Made by a program: the position numbers and the translations under genes. Source: Mariniphaga sp. (GTDB taxonomy: Bacteria > Bacteroidota > Bacteroidia > Bacteroidales > Prolixibacteraceae). From it: a stretch of 6,003 nucleotides of DNA. Location of the stretch: contig JANYLE010000393.1 of assembly GCA_025363795.1 (NCBI GenBank), positions 1 through 6,003 on the forward strand, in the 5' to 3' direction. Shown piece after piece: positions 1 through 5,769 of the stretch; position 1 is the first letter of the stretch, and each line of letters begins with the position of its first letter. The notes beneath the pieces are model-generated. The model did not search any database and was not told where the DNA came from. It saw only the letters and a program-made list of their open reading frames with translations.

Positions 1-885
1 TATTTTCTTTTGAGGGCAACCACATGGCTCTTTCAAATATTTCCGCTTCGGTTTCATTACCTGTTTTCCGATATCTTTTTTATTCTCGCCTATTTTATTT
101 TCAGGTATCGCAGGGTCGTGGTGGCAAATAATCTGGCCAACGCTTTTCCCGATAAAACGCAGAAAGAGCGCGATCGGATCGCAAGAGGTTTTTACCGGCA
201 CTTTTGCGACACGTTTGTAGAGACCTTGTATTTCGACCGGATTCCCATTAAGGAAGGGAAAAACTGCGTAAGATATCTGAATCCTGAATTGCCCAGCGGC
301 TATCTTGACCAGGGAAGACAGGTCATTATCTTTTTAGGACATTACAACAACTGGGAATGGTTCTGTAACTGGCCATTATATTCAACGCACAAGTTCTATG
401 CGATCTATAAAAAACTAAAAAACAATGTTTTCGAGCGTTTTTATCTCCACCTCAGAAGCAGGTTCGGAGCTGTTCCGCTGGAAAGGGCTGCAACTTACCG
501 TCAGCTTGTAACCGATCTTCAAAACAAGATTCCAACGCTGTCGGCCTTTTTGTTTGATCAAACGCCACGGATCTACGAAATCCATCACTGGGTAACATTT
601 CTGAATCAGGATACGCCGGTTGTGCTTGGCGCAGAAAAGGTGGCTCAAAAACTCGATGCCGTTGTCCTTTTCGCCCAATCACGAAAAGTAAAACGCGGCT
701 TCTATGAAGTCGAATATCAATTGGTAACCGAACACGCAGGAGCATGTCCCAAATTTGAGATTACGGAAAAGTGTACCCATTTACTTGAACAGCAAATTAA
801 TAAAAACCCTGAATTCTGGTTATGGTCACACAAACGATGGAAACATAACAGGGAAAAGGTGGCTGAATACAATGCCGGACATTAA
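1..885 (+). CDS. LpxL/HtrB-family lipid A acyltransferase (first of a tandem pair), 5' end outside window
   Basis: The predicted role is transfer of an acyl chain from acyl-ACP to a lipid A precursor at the cytoplasmic face of the inner membrane (family knowledge for PF03279, LpxL/LpxM). The frame is open to base 1. The residues before the TTG at base 10 (YFLL) align without a gap to YYLI at residues 4-7 of the downstream paralogue, so TTG is probably not the start and the true ATG lies a few codons upstream of the window. The catalytic HX4E dyad is seen in GHYNNWEW, with His at bases 340-342. Further family signatures are FDQTPR near 558-575 and the C-terminal PEFWLWSHKRWKH. An N-terminal hydrophobic stretch (IFFILAYFIF) would be the membrane anchor. 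It matches its neighbour gaplessly over nearly the whole length, with more than half of residues identical by eye. Exact acyl chain and acceptor cannot be read from sequence; a non-lipid-A acceptor is possible. Confidence 0.88.
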   Translation, partial: YFLLRATTWLFQIFPLRFHYLFSDIFFILAYFIFRYRRVVVANNLANAFPDKTQKERDRIARGFYRHFCDTFVETLYFDRIPIKEGKNCVRYLNPELPSGYLDQGRQVIIFLGHYNNWEWFCNWPLYSTHKFYAIYKKLKNNVFERFYLHLRSRFGAVPLERAATYRQLVTDLQNKIPTLSAFLFDQTPRIYEIHHWVTFLNQDTPVVLGAEKVAQKLDAVVLFAQSRKVKRGFYEVEYQLVTEHAGACPKFEITEKCTHLLEQQINKNPEFWLWSHKRWKHNREKVAEYNAGH

Positions 886-918
886 TGATATTACAACGAC
901 TATTAAAAATATAAACCA

Positions 919-1851
919 ATGATGGGATATTACCTGATTAGGGCGCTTACATGGCTGATTTATAAAATGCCCCGACGGGTACTCTATTTTCATTCCGATC
1001 TGCTTTTTATAATAATGTATCATTTTGTCCGCTACCGGCGAGATGTTGTGAATAGTAATCTTGCCAATTCTTTTCCCGAAAAGACAAAAAAGCAACGTGA
1101 TGAAATTGCCGTAAAATATTTCCACCATCTATGTGATTGTTTGTTTGAAACGCTTTATTTCGACCGGATTACAAATGAAGAAGTCCTAAAAAGAGTGAAA
1201 TTTCTCAATCCGGAATTGGCCAATCAATACATGGCCCAGGGAAGACAGCTAATTGTCCTGATGGGTCATTACAATAACTGGGAGTGCTTCAATAACTGGG
1301 GGTTGCATACCACACACCGTTCATATGCGATCTACAAAAAACTAAGAAACAGTGCTTTCGAAAAATTCTATATCCATTTGAGGAGTCGGTTTGGTTCTTT
1401 TCCGCTCGAGCGGGCGATGACATTCAGACAGTTAATGGATGACTCGAAAGCGGAAATTCCTAGCTTATCGCTTTTCCTGGTCGATCAGACTCCCCGTGCA
1501 TTTGATATTCAATACTGGACTCCATTTTTAAATCAGGAAACTGCAGTTCTGGTCGGACCGGAGAAGGTGGCCTGCAAATTAAACACCGTAGTGGTGTTTG
1601 GGAGAACCAGAAAAGTAAAAAGAGGATTTTACGAAGTTGATTTGGTACTGATTACAGATAATGCAAAGCAGTGCAAGAAATTCGAAATCACTGAAAAAAG
1701 TACGCGCCTCCTCGAGGAACTGATTGTCGAAAATCCTGAATTCTGGCTTTGGTCGCACCGTAAATGGAAACACGTACGATCTGAAATTGAAAAGGGGAAA
1801 GAGGTCAATGAAAAGGTTGAAAAAGTGTTGATTCCTTATCCTACACTATAA
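919..1851 (+). CDS. LpxL/HtrB-family lipid A acyltransferase (second of a tandem pair)
   Basis: This 310-residue protein is a full-length member of the lysophospholipid/lipid A acyltransferase family, near the usual size of LpxL. The catalytic HX4E dyad is His117 and Glu122 in GHYNNWEC. The substrate-pocket motif FLVDQTPR spans residues 187-193 and the C-terminal PEFWLWSHRKWKH block is at 273-285. A hydrophobic N-terminal segment (about 24-36) fits a membrane anchor. Two consecutive ATG codons (919 and 922) are both possible starts; no Shine-Dalgarno sequence is obvious. It lies 33 bp after its paralogue and 9 bp before the glycosyltransferase, so one transcript is likely. It differs from the first copy by a charged tail of about 20 residues after position 289. 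Synonymous positions have diverged widely, so the duplication is old. Secondary acylation of lipid A is the best guess; acceptor and chain length are inference. Confidence 0.9.
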   Translation: MMGYYLIRALTWLIYKMPRRVLYFHSDLLFIIMYHFVRYRRDVVNSNLANSFPEKTKKQRDEIAVKYFHHLCDCLFETLYFDRITNEEVLKRVKFLNPELANQYMAQGRQLIVLMGHYNNWECFNNWGLHTTHRSYAIYKKLRNSAFEKFYIHLRSRFGSFPLERAMTFRQLMDDSKAEIPSLSLFLVDQTPRAFDIQYWTPFLNQETAVLVGPEKVACKLNTVVVFGRTRKVKRGFYEVDLVLITDNAKQCKKFEITEKSTRLLEELIVENPEFWLWSHRKWKHVRSEIEKGKEVNEKVEKVLIPYPTL

Positions 1852-1860
1852 AAATTCGTT

Positions 1861-2898
1861 ATGAAAGTCTCCATCGTAATATTAAACTGGAACGGAAGTC
1901 ATCATTTACGAAGATTTCTCCCTTCACTGTTGAAATATTCCAATTACGATTGGGCAGAAATCGTTGTGGCCGATAATCACTCGGATGATAATAGCCGGGA
2001 AGTCGTTGAGAAGGAGTTCCCCAACGTAAAGTACTTACAACTCGAAAAGAACCATGGCTTTGCGGAAGGATACAACCAGGCACTGAAAAAGAACAATGCC
2101 GAATATATTCTGTTGCTTAATTCGGATGTCGAGGTGACAGAGAACTGGCTGGAACCAATGGTTAAATTAATGGATTCGAATCCATTAATCGGGGCGTGCC
2201 AACCAAAAATCATGCAACTCGATCAACCTGGTAAGTTTGAATATGCAGGAGCTTCGGGTGGATTTATCGACAAATACGGTTATCCGTTTTGCCGGGGACG
2301 GATGATCAATTTTCAGGAGCAGGACCTTGGACAATACAACGATCCAATCGCCGTATTCTGGGCAAGCGGAGCCGCCATATTGGTAAGGGGAAAGCTGTGG
2401 CACGAATTCGGCGGCTTTGATTCCGATTTCTGGGCTCACATGGAAGAGATCGACCTTTGCTGGCGGATGAAAAACCAGGGGTATATGGTGGCGGTCTGTC
2501 CCGGATCAACGGTTTTGCATTTGGGAGGCGGTAGTCTCGCCTACGGCAATCCGCAAAAGGTCTACCTGAATTTTCGGAACAACCTTTTTCTGCTTTACAA
2601 AAATCTCCCGAAAGGGAAGTTTTATCAAACACTTTTCATCAGAATGTTGTTAGATGGAGTAGCCGCTCTTCAATTCCTGGCAACAGGGCAATTCAGGTCA
2701 TTTGCAAAAGTGATGGCAGCACACCGCGATTTCTATAAGAGCCTGAAGAAACTTGGTCAGAAAAGAAAAGAGCTACTCGCGAAAGCGACAACATTCAAAC
2801 ATGCTGAAATCTACAGGGGCAGCATTATCGTCGATTTCTTTATCTTCAAAAAAAGAAAATTCTCATTATTAAATTTCCCAACCAATGAGCTTAAATAG
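1861..2898 (+). CDS. Glycosyltransferase family 2 (rhamnosyltransferase/WbbL-like)
   Basis: The 345-residue protein carries a GT-A fold glycosyltransferase domain over roughly residues 1-240. It begins with the classic VSIVILNWNG strand. ADNHSDD (37-43) is the nucleotide-binding acidic loop, LLNSDVEV (85-92) is the DXD-equivalent metal/sugar-nucleotide site, and HMEEIDLCWR (193-202) holds the predicted catalytic acidic residues. VLHLGGGS (218-225) is the block typical of the WbbL-like subgroup. The C-terminal 100 residues are basic with a hydrophobic patch near 261-277, fitting peripheral attachment to the cytoplasmic face of the inner membrane. It would add a sugar from a nucleotide-sugar donor to a lipid-linked or LPS-type acceptor; donor and acceptor are not determinable here. 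The start is 9 bp after the acyltransferase stop, and the 3' end overlaps the next gene, so it sits inside an operon. Its link to lipid A or surface glycan assembly comes from the neighbours. Confidence 0.9.
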   Translation: MKVSIVILNWNGSHHLRRFLPSLLKYSNYDWAEIVVADNHSDDNSREVVEKEFPNVKYLQLEKNHGFAEGYNQALKKNNAEYILLLNSDVEVTENWLEPMVKLMDSNPLIGACQPKIMQLDQPGKFEYAGASGGFIDKYGYPFCRGRMINFQEQDLGQYNDPIAVFWASGAAILVRGKLWHEFGGFDSDFWAHMEEIDLCWRMKNQGYMVAVCPGSTVLHLGGGSLAYGNPQKVYLNFRNNLFLLYKNLPKGKFYQTLFIRMLLDGVAALQFLATGQFRSFAKVMAAHRDFYKSLKKLGQKRKELLAKATTFKHAEIYRGSIIVDFFIFKKRKFSLLNFPTNELK

Positions 2899-3688
2899 TC
2901 GCTTGTTAGTTATACTATTATTTACCATTACCTTAAATTGCTTCGCAGCACAAAAAACTAAAGTGATGGACTTTAGTAAATACTTCCAGGAATACAAGGT
3001 CGAAGGATGTTTTGTATTGTATGATTTGCAACAGGATCAGTTGATCATCTCAAATCCGGAGCGTTGTACTACCAGTTTTCTGCCAGCCTCAACCTTTAAA
3101 GTTTTAAATTCACTGATTGCCCTTGAAACAGGCGTTGCTACCGGAAAAGATTTTTTGATTAAGTGGGACGGTACAGACCATGGCTCAGCCGGATGGAACC
3201 GCGATCACACCCTCGAATCGGCTTTTAAAGCTTCTGCTTACTGGTATTACCAGGAGCTTGCCCGAAGAATTGGTCAGGAACGGATGCAACATTGGCTCAA
3301 TTTAGCGGATTACGGGAATAAAAATTTAAACGGAGGAATCGATCAATTCTGGCTAAAAGGTGATCTGAGAATTACACCTGTCGAGCAAACCAGGTTTTTG
3401 ACGAAATTAGTGAAGGAAACTTTACCGTTTTCAAAAGCTAACCAGCAGTTGGTAAAAGAGATGATGACTGAGATTGATTCGGTTGGCTATCGCTTTGGTG
3501 CTAAAACGGGATGGGCAATTCTCGATGACAAAACCAATATTGGCTGGCTGGTAGGATTCATTCAAAAAGATGGGAAGTGGTATACTTTTGCTACGAATAT
3601 CGAATCGAAAACCGGGATCACCGGGTTTCAGCAGATTCGCCGCGATATCACATCGAAAATTCTTACGCAGCTAAGTCTTGATAAGTAA
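2885..3688 (+). CDS. Class D (OXA-type) serine beta-lactamase with SAY in place of SxV
   Basis: The 267-residue protein has the full class D layout. A signal peptide covers about residues 1-22 (hydrophobic 7-20, probable cleavage after CFAA), so the enzyme should act in the periplasm. The nucleophile motif is Ser69-Thr-Phe-Lys72, where family knowledge predicts carbamylation of Lys72. Tyr143-Gly-Asn is the YGN motif, FWLKG with Trp156 matches the OXA tryptophan that stabilises the carbamate, and Lys207-Thr-Gly is the KTG box. The block YYQELARRIG (121-130) and GGIDQFWL (150-157) are strongly OXA-like. The deviation is at residues 117-119: Ser-Ala-Tyr where the motif is normally Ser-x-Val. The ATG lies inside the end of the glycosyltransferase gene (14-bp overlap), suggesting translational coupling. 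There are no integron, IS or attC-like signs nearby, so it looks resident. A BlaR-type sensor domain is unlikely because there is no long N-terminal membrane region. Hydrolysis spectrum cannot be read from sequence. Confidence 0.93.
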   Translation: MSLNSRLLVILLFTITLNCFAAQKTKVMDFSKYFQEYKVEGCFVLYDLQQDQLIISNPERCTTSFLPASTFKVLNSLIALETGVATGKDFLIKWDGTDHGSAGWNRDHTLESAFKASAYWYYQELARRIGQERMQHWLNLADYGNKNLNGGIDQFWLKGDLRITPVEQTRFLTKLVKETLPFSKANQQLVKEMMTEIDSVGYRFGAKTGWAILDDKTNIGWLVGFIQKDGKWYTFATNIESKTGITGFQQIRRDITSKILTQLSLDK

Positions 3689-3717
3689 TTAAATTTCAAA
3701 AGAATATTAATAGAATT

Positions 3718-4260
3718 ATGCGAATTACAAAAGAAAATACATCTGCTTTGTTTATCGATTTTCAGGAACGGCTATTCCCGGCCATGAATGAAAAGGAGAA
3801 CTTATTGAAAAACACATTAATTCTGGTTGAAGGATTGCGGTTACTCGGACTCCCAGTTGCGTTTACGCAGCAATATACAAAAGGTTTAGGCGAAACAATC
3901 GAAGATATCAGGTCGCTCGTTCCCGATTTCAGCGCGATAGAAAAGACAGATTTCAGTTGTCTGGGTGCCGAAGCGTACAAGACTTTTCTAAATCAACACC
4001 TAAGCAAAAATATCATCCTGTGCGGAATCGAAGCGCATGTTTGCGTTTTGCAGACTGCAGTTGATCTCAAAGAAGCAGGCTATAATCCTATCATTGTAAC
4101 CGACTGCATCACCTCACGTTCGATTATAAGTAAGGAGAGTGCGATTGATCGTTTTCGGTATGAAAATATCATAATGGTCACAGCGGAATCGGTCCTGTTC
4201 GAGTTGACGCGATCTGCCAAATCCGAAGAATTCAGAGCCATTTCCAAGTTGGTGAAATAA
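3718..4260 (+). CDS. Isochorismatase-like cysteine hydrolase (YcaC/ISOC-related)
   Basis: The 180-residue protein is a compact single-domain member of the isochorismatase-like superfamily, whose enzymes use an Asp-Lys-Cys triad. All three are visible: Asp14 in ALFIDFQERL, Lys76 in IEKTDFSC and Cys109 in CGIEAHVCVLQTA. The GIEAHVC...TAVDL signature and the following IIVTDCITSRS segment point to the YcaC/ISOC-related branch, whose members are soluble cytoplasmic hydrolases of mostly unknown substrate. Nothing nearby (no isochorismate synthase, no nicotinamide pathway gene) supports isochorismatase or nicotinamidase activity as such. The gene starts 29 bp after the beta-lactamase, probably within the same transcript, with no clear Shine-Dalgarno sequence. 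A strong hairpin begins 5 bp after its stop codon. The superfamily and triad assignment is firm; the substrate is unknown. Confidence 0.88.
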   Translation: MRITKENTSALFIDFQERLFPAMNEKENLLKNTLILVEGLRLLGLPVAFTQQYTKGLGETIEDIRSLVPDFSAIEKTDFSCLGAEAYKTFLNQHLSKNIILCGIEAHVCVLQTAVDLKEAGYNPIIVTDCITSRSIISKESAIDRFRYENIIMVTAESVLFELTRSAKSEEFRAISKLVK

Positions 4261-4264
4261 TTAA

Positions 4265-4302
4265 GATACCCGGATATCCAGACAGCCGGATTTCCGGGTG
4301 TC
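4265..4302. other. Strong imperfect hairpin just after the hydrolase gene
   Basis: The arms are 4265-4279 and 4288-4302. ACCCGGA (4268-4274) pairs with TCCGGGT (4293-4299). After one T-T mismatch, ATCC (4276-4279) pairs with GGAT (4288-4291), leaving the 8-nt loop AGACAGCC. The outer GAT/GTC adds three pairs including one G-U. About 14 pairs with one mismatch is a stable RNA stem. No T-run follows on either strand, so it is not a standard intrinsic terminator; 3' end protection of the upstream transcript, or a REP-like repeat, fits better. Confidence 0.6.
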
Positions 4303-4318
4303 CTTACCAAAAAGAACT

Positions 4319-4399
4319 CGTCCCTGTAATTCCACGATTAAAGTTTGCCAGGTAGCCAGTGCGCTGCAGCTTAAAATCATCGTCCTGTTCAACTGGACG
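4319..4399. repeat. Inverted copies of the array core, including a 19-nt palindrome
   Basis: Two stretches left of the tandem array resemble the core read on the other strand: CGTCCCTGTAA at 4319-4329 (complement TTACAGGGACG) and CGTCCTGTT at 4381-4389 (complement AACAGGACG). The second abuts the first direct core, giving a near-perfect palindrome at 4381-4399: CGTCC, T, GTT, C, AAC, T, GGACG, with one T-T mismatch. The DNA between them (4330-4380) contains no credible gene; I see only an 8-bp palindrome GCTGCAGC at 4364-4371. The first inverted copy is degenerate and could be chance; the second is convincing. Confidence 0.5.
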
Positions 4400-4582
4400 A
4401 CAAGAATCTTAACTGGACGGCTTCCCAACCTACAGGACGGTGAGAATATTAACTGGACGGCCATTCCAACCAACTGGACGCTGAGAATTTTAACAGGGCG
4501 GCTTTCCCGACTAACAGGGTGGTTAAAATCTTAACTGGACGGCTTCCCTACCAACTGGACAGCGAGAATCTTAACTGGGAGG
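4391..4582 (+). repeat. Tandem array of ten 10-bp cores at 20-21 bp spacing, with two alternating spacers
   Basis: Cores matching consensus AACTGGACGG begin at 4391, 4411, 4431, 4451, 4472, 4492, 4513, 4533, 4553 and 4573, so steps are 20 or 21 bp. The spacers alternate strictly: type B (near YGAGAATCTT, at 4401, 4441, 4482, 4523, 4563) and type A (near CTTCCCNACC, at 4421, 4461, 4502, 4543). The full unit is therefore about 40 bp (40, 41, 41, 40). Core variants include TACAGGACGG (third), AACAGGGCGG (sixth), AACAGGGTGG (seventh) and AACTGGGAGG (tenth). Unit length is not a multiple of three and short open frames over the array change frame, so it is not protein coding. The array ends 36 bp before the DUF423 start codon. 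Function is unknown: intergenic minisatellite, protein-binding array or a leader element are all possible. Confidence 0.9.
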
Positions 4583-4618
4583 ATAATAAAAGATCTTTAA
4601 AATATATCAATCAAGAAA

Positions 4619-4996
4619 ATGAAAGTAGTATTAACAGTAGCCGCAATAAGCGGACTTTTAGCGGTCATATTAGGCGCATTTGGTGCTCATGTAATGAAGG
4701 GAATCATCAGTCCTGAAATGCTTGAGGTTTATAAAACGGGAGTTCAATACCAATTTTATCACACCTTTGCCCTTTTGGCGGTAGGGATACTGATGAATTT
4801 CAATCCATCCAAAACATTGAAATGGTCAGCCTATCTTTTTATGACAGGCATCCTTCTGTTTTCAGGCTCTCTCTATGTTTTAGCCATCTCAGGCGTTAAA
4901 GTTTTGGGTATTATCACTCCGTTTGGAGGTATTACCTGGATAGCTGCATGGATTTTATTATTTGTACAATGCAGCAAGTTGACTGCTTCGAAGTAG
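4619..4996 (+). CDS. DUF423 small integral membrane protein
   Basis: The 125-residue protein is full length for the DUF423 family (the group containing Bacillus YwdK and Escherichia YgdD), small inner-membrane proteins of unknown function. Visible hallmarks are LGAFGAH (18-24), the YQFYHTFALLAVG block (44-56), FSGSLY (81-86) and TPFGG (100-104). Four hydrophobic segments at about 3-25, 46-62, 70-90 and 95-117 predict four membrane helices with little outside the membrane. The ATG at 4619 begins exactly at the family's N-terminal helix (MKVVLTVAAI). The only Shine-Dalgarno-like string, GGGAGG, belongs to the last array core and is too far upstream (about 36 bp) to serve. The gene is preceded by the 40-bp repeat array and followed 29 bp later by another small membrane protein. 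The family call is firm; the biochemical role is unknown. Confidence 0.92.
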   Translation: MKVVLTVAAISGLLAVILGAFGAHVMKGIISPEMLEVYKTGVQYQFYHTFALLAVGILMNFNPSKTLKWSAYLFMTGILLFSGSLYVLAISGVKVLGIITPFGGITWIAAWILLFVQCSKLTASK

Positions 4997-5025
4997 TTTA
5001 AATTGCTACTATTTATACTATTGAA

Positions 5026-5520
5026 ATGATTATTGCATCGAAGGCAAGAGATTTTATTGTCCGTATTGTTGATTTGTTTTACCCCTGGTTCTCGCGGTTT
5101 CTTTCGCGCGAAACTTTCCTGTACCTCGTCTGTGGAGGGGGAAACATGGTGTTAGATCTCCTTCTGTATTTTATCAGCTACAATTTTATCCTCCACAAGC
5201 AAATACTCGATCTTGGGTTTGTGGCTATTAGTCCGCATATTACAGCCTTTATCATCTCCTTTTGCATCACTTTTCCGTTGGGATTTTTGCTTGCCAAATA
5301 CATTACCTTTTCGCAATCAGATCTGCGCGGTCACATTCAACTTTTCCGTTATGGTGTAACCGTATTTATGTGTATTCTGATGAATTACGTATTCTTGAAA
5401 TTGTTTGTCGAACAATTTCATTGGTATCCTACCATTTCAAAGGCAATCGCAACTGTTATCATTGGCATATACAGCTACTTATCACAAAAGCATTATACCT
5501 TCAGGCAAGCAGCGAAGTGA
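5026..5520 (+). CDS. GtrA-family four-helix membrane protein
   Basis: The 164-residue protein belongs to the GtrA family, small membrane proteins thought to help move polyprenyl-linked sugars across the inner membrane, as in serotype-converting gtrA of phages and in teichoic acid or arabinogalactan systems. The family pattern is visible: FLYLVCGGGNMVLDLLLYF (31-49) opens helix 1, helix 2 spans about 70-93 and ends in LGFLLAKYITFS, helix 3 is about 106-128, and helix 4 is about 134-153 followed by the closing SQKHYTFR motif (153-160). A 30-residue cytosolic N-terminal extension precedes helix 1. ATG 5026 was chosen because this extension is typical of Bacteroidetes members; no Shine-Dalgarno sequence is visible. 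No glycosyltransferase is adjacent; the nearest is the family 2 enzyme about 2.1 kb upstream, so any partnership with it is inference. Confidence 0.9.
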   Translation: MIIASKARDFIVRIVDLFYPWFSRFLSRETFLYLVCGGGNMVLDLLLYFISYNFILHKQILDLGFVAISPHITAFIISFCITFPLGFLLAKYITFSQSDLRGHIQLFRYGVTVFMCILMNYVFLKLFVEQFHWYPTISKAIATVIIGIYSYLSQKHYTFRQAAK

Positions 5521-5537
5521 TTAAAATAAATGGATAT

Positions 5538-5687
5538 ATGGACTCAAAGTCAGAACTGATTATTTATAAAACCACTCTGGAACAACAAAGTAGGATTGAA
5601 GAGGCCCTTGATCAAATTTCGAGTGGCAAAAGCTTTACCAATGAACATGTAGAAAAGGAAATTGACAAATGGCTGAAAGAAAAGTAA
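5538..5687 (+). CDS. Small antitoxin-like protein (Bacteroidetes RelE/ParE-pair type), apparently orphan
   Basis: This 49-residue protein starts 17 bp after the GtrA stop. ATG 5538 is preferred because the frame upstream overlaps the GtrA gene in a different phase and carries no family-like sequence. The composition is charged and helical with no membrane segment or Cys. The C-terminal pattern GKSFTNEHVEKEIDKWLKEK resembles the short tail of Bacteroidetes antitoxins, where a G-x-x-[YF]-[ST]-[HN]-E-x-V motif is followed by a Trp-containing helix that wraps the toxin. This resemblance is recalled, not searched. No toxin gene follows: the next gene is on the other strand after a terminator. A possible toxin start overlaps its 3' end. 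An alternative is a small regulatory protein with no toxin partner. The gene is likely real; the antitoxin reading is moderate. Confidence 0.65.
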   Translation: MDSKSELIIYKTTLEQQSRIEEALDQISSGKSFTNEHVEKEIDKWLKEK

Positions 5688-5695
5688 TAATTTGA
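5669..5695 (+). pseudogene. Possible remnant of a toxin gene start (8 codons)
   Basis: In the frame offset from the antitoxin-like gene, ATG at 5669 reads MAERKVII and then hits TGA at 5693-5695. The position (start overlapping the last codons of an antitoxin-like gene) and the basic-then-hydrophobic opening fit the first beta strand of RelE/ParE-type toxins in Bacteroidetes. Nothing toxin-like continues in any frame before the terminator, which points to deletion of the body of the gene. With only eight codons, chance cannot be excluded. Confidence 0.25.
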
Positions 5696-5722
5696 AAGCG
5701 TTTATATTCTTAATAAAATATG

Positions 5723-5767
5723 GCCCTTCGGGGATCTGTTGACCACCAGAAGGGCTTTGTTTTCCTT
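5723..5767. terminator. Intrinsic terminator between convergent genes, probably bidirectional
   Basis: GCCCTTC (5723-5729) pairs perfectly with GAAGGGC (5749-5755), with a 19-nt loop that can fold a little further. A T-rich run follows on the + strand (5756-5767, TTTGTTTTCCTT), and the opposite strand reads ATATTTTATTA beyond the stem. It sits between the + strand antitoxin-like gene ending at 5687 and the - strand gene ending at 5770, as expected for a shared terminator. Confidence 0.8.
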
Positions 5768-5769
5768 AT

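Noticed and set aside
10..12. TTG as the start codon of the first acyltransferase
   Set aside because: The open frame continues to base 1 and its residues align with the N terminus of the paralogue, so the real start lies upstream of the window.
2900..2950. Lipoprotein signal (Cys19) on the beta-lactamase
   Set aside because: The residues before Cys19 are Thr-Leu-Asn, which is a poor lipobox; an ordinary signal peptidase I site after CFAA fits better.
4391..4582. CRISPR array
   Set aside because: The repeated core is only 10 bp, the spacers are themselves repeated in alternation, and no cas gene is present.
4391..4582. Replication-origin iterons
   Set aside because: The spacing near 20 bp is iteron-like, but there is no rep or dnaA gene, no AT-rich melting region of note and no DnaA box cluster in the window.
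4577..4582. GGGAGG as the ribosome binding site for the DUF423 gene
   Set aside because: It is about 36 bp upstream of the start codon, is part of the last repeat core, and Bacteroidetes genes commonly lack such sites.
4298..4716. Open reading frames running through the repeat array (4298-4534 and 4519-4716 on +, 4261-4473 on -)
   Set aside because: The repeat unit of 40-41 bp is not a multiple of three, the translated repeats change frame, and the second one overlaps the well-supported DUF423 gene.
5262..5537. Longer N-terminal extension of the antitoxin-like protein inside the GtrA gene
   Set aside because: That region is the out-of-frame shadow of the GtrA coding sequence; family-like sequence begins only at ATG 5538.
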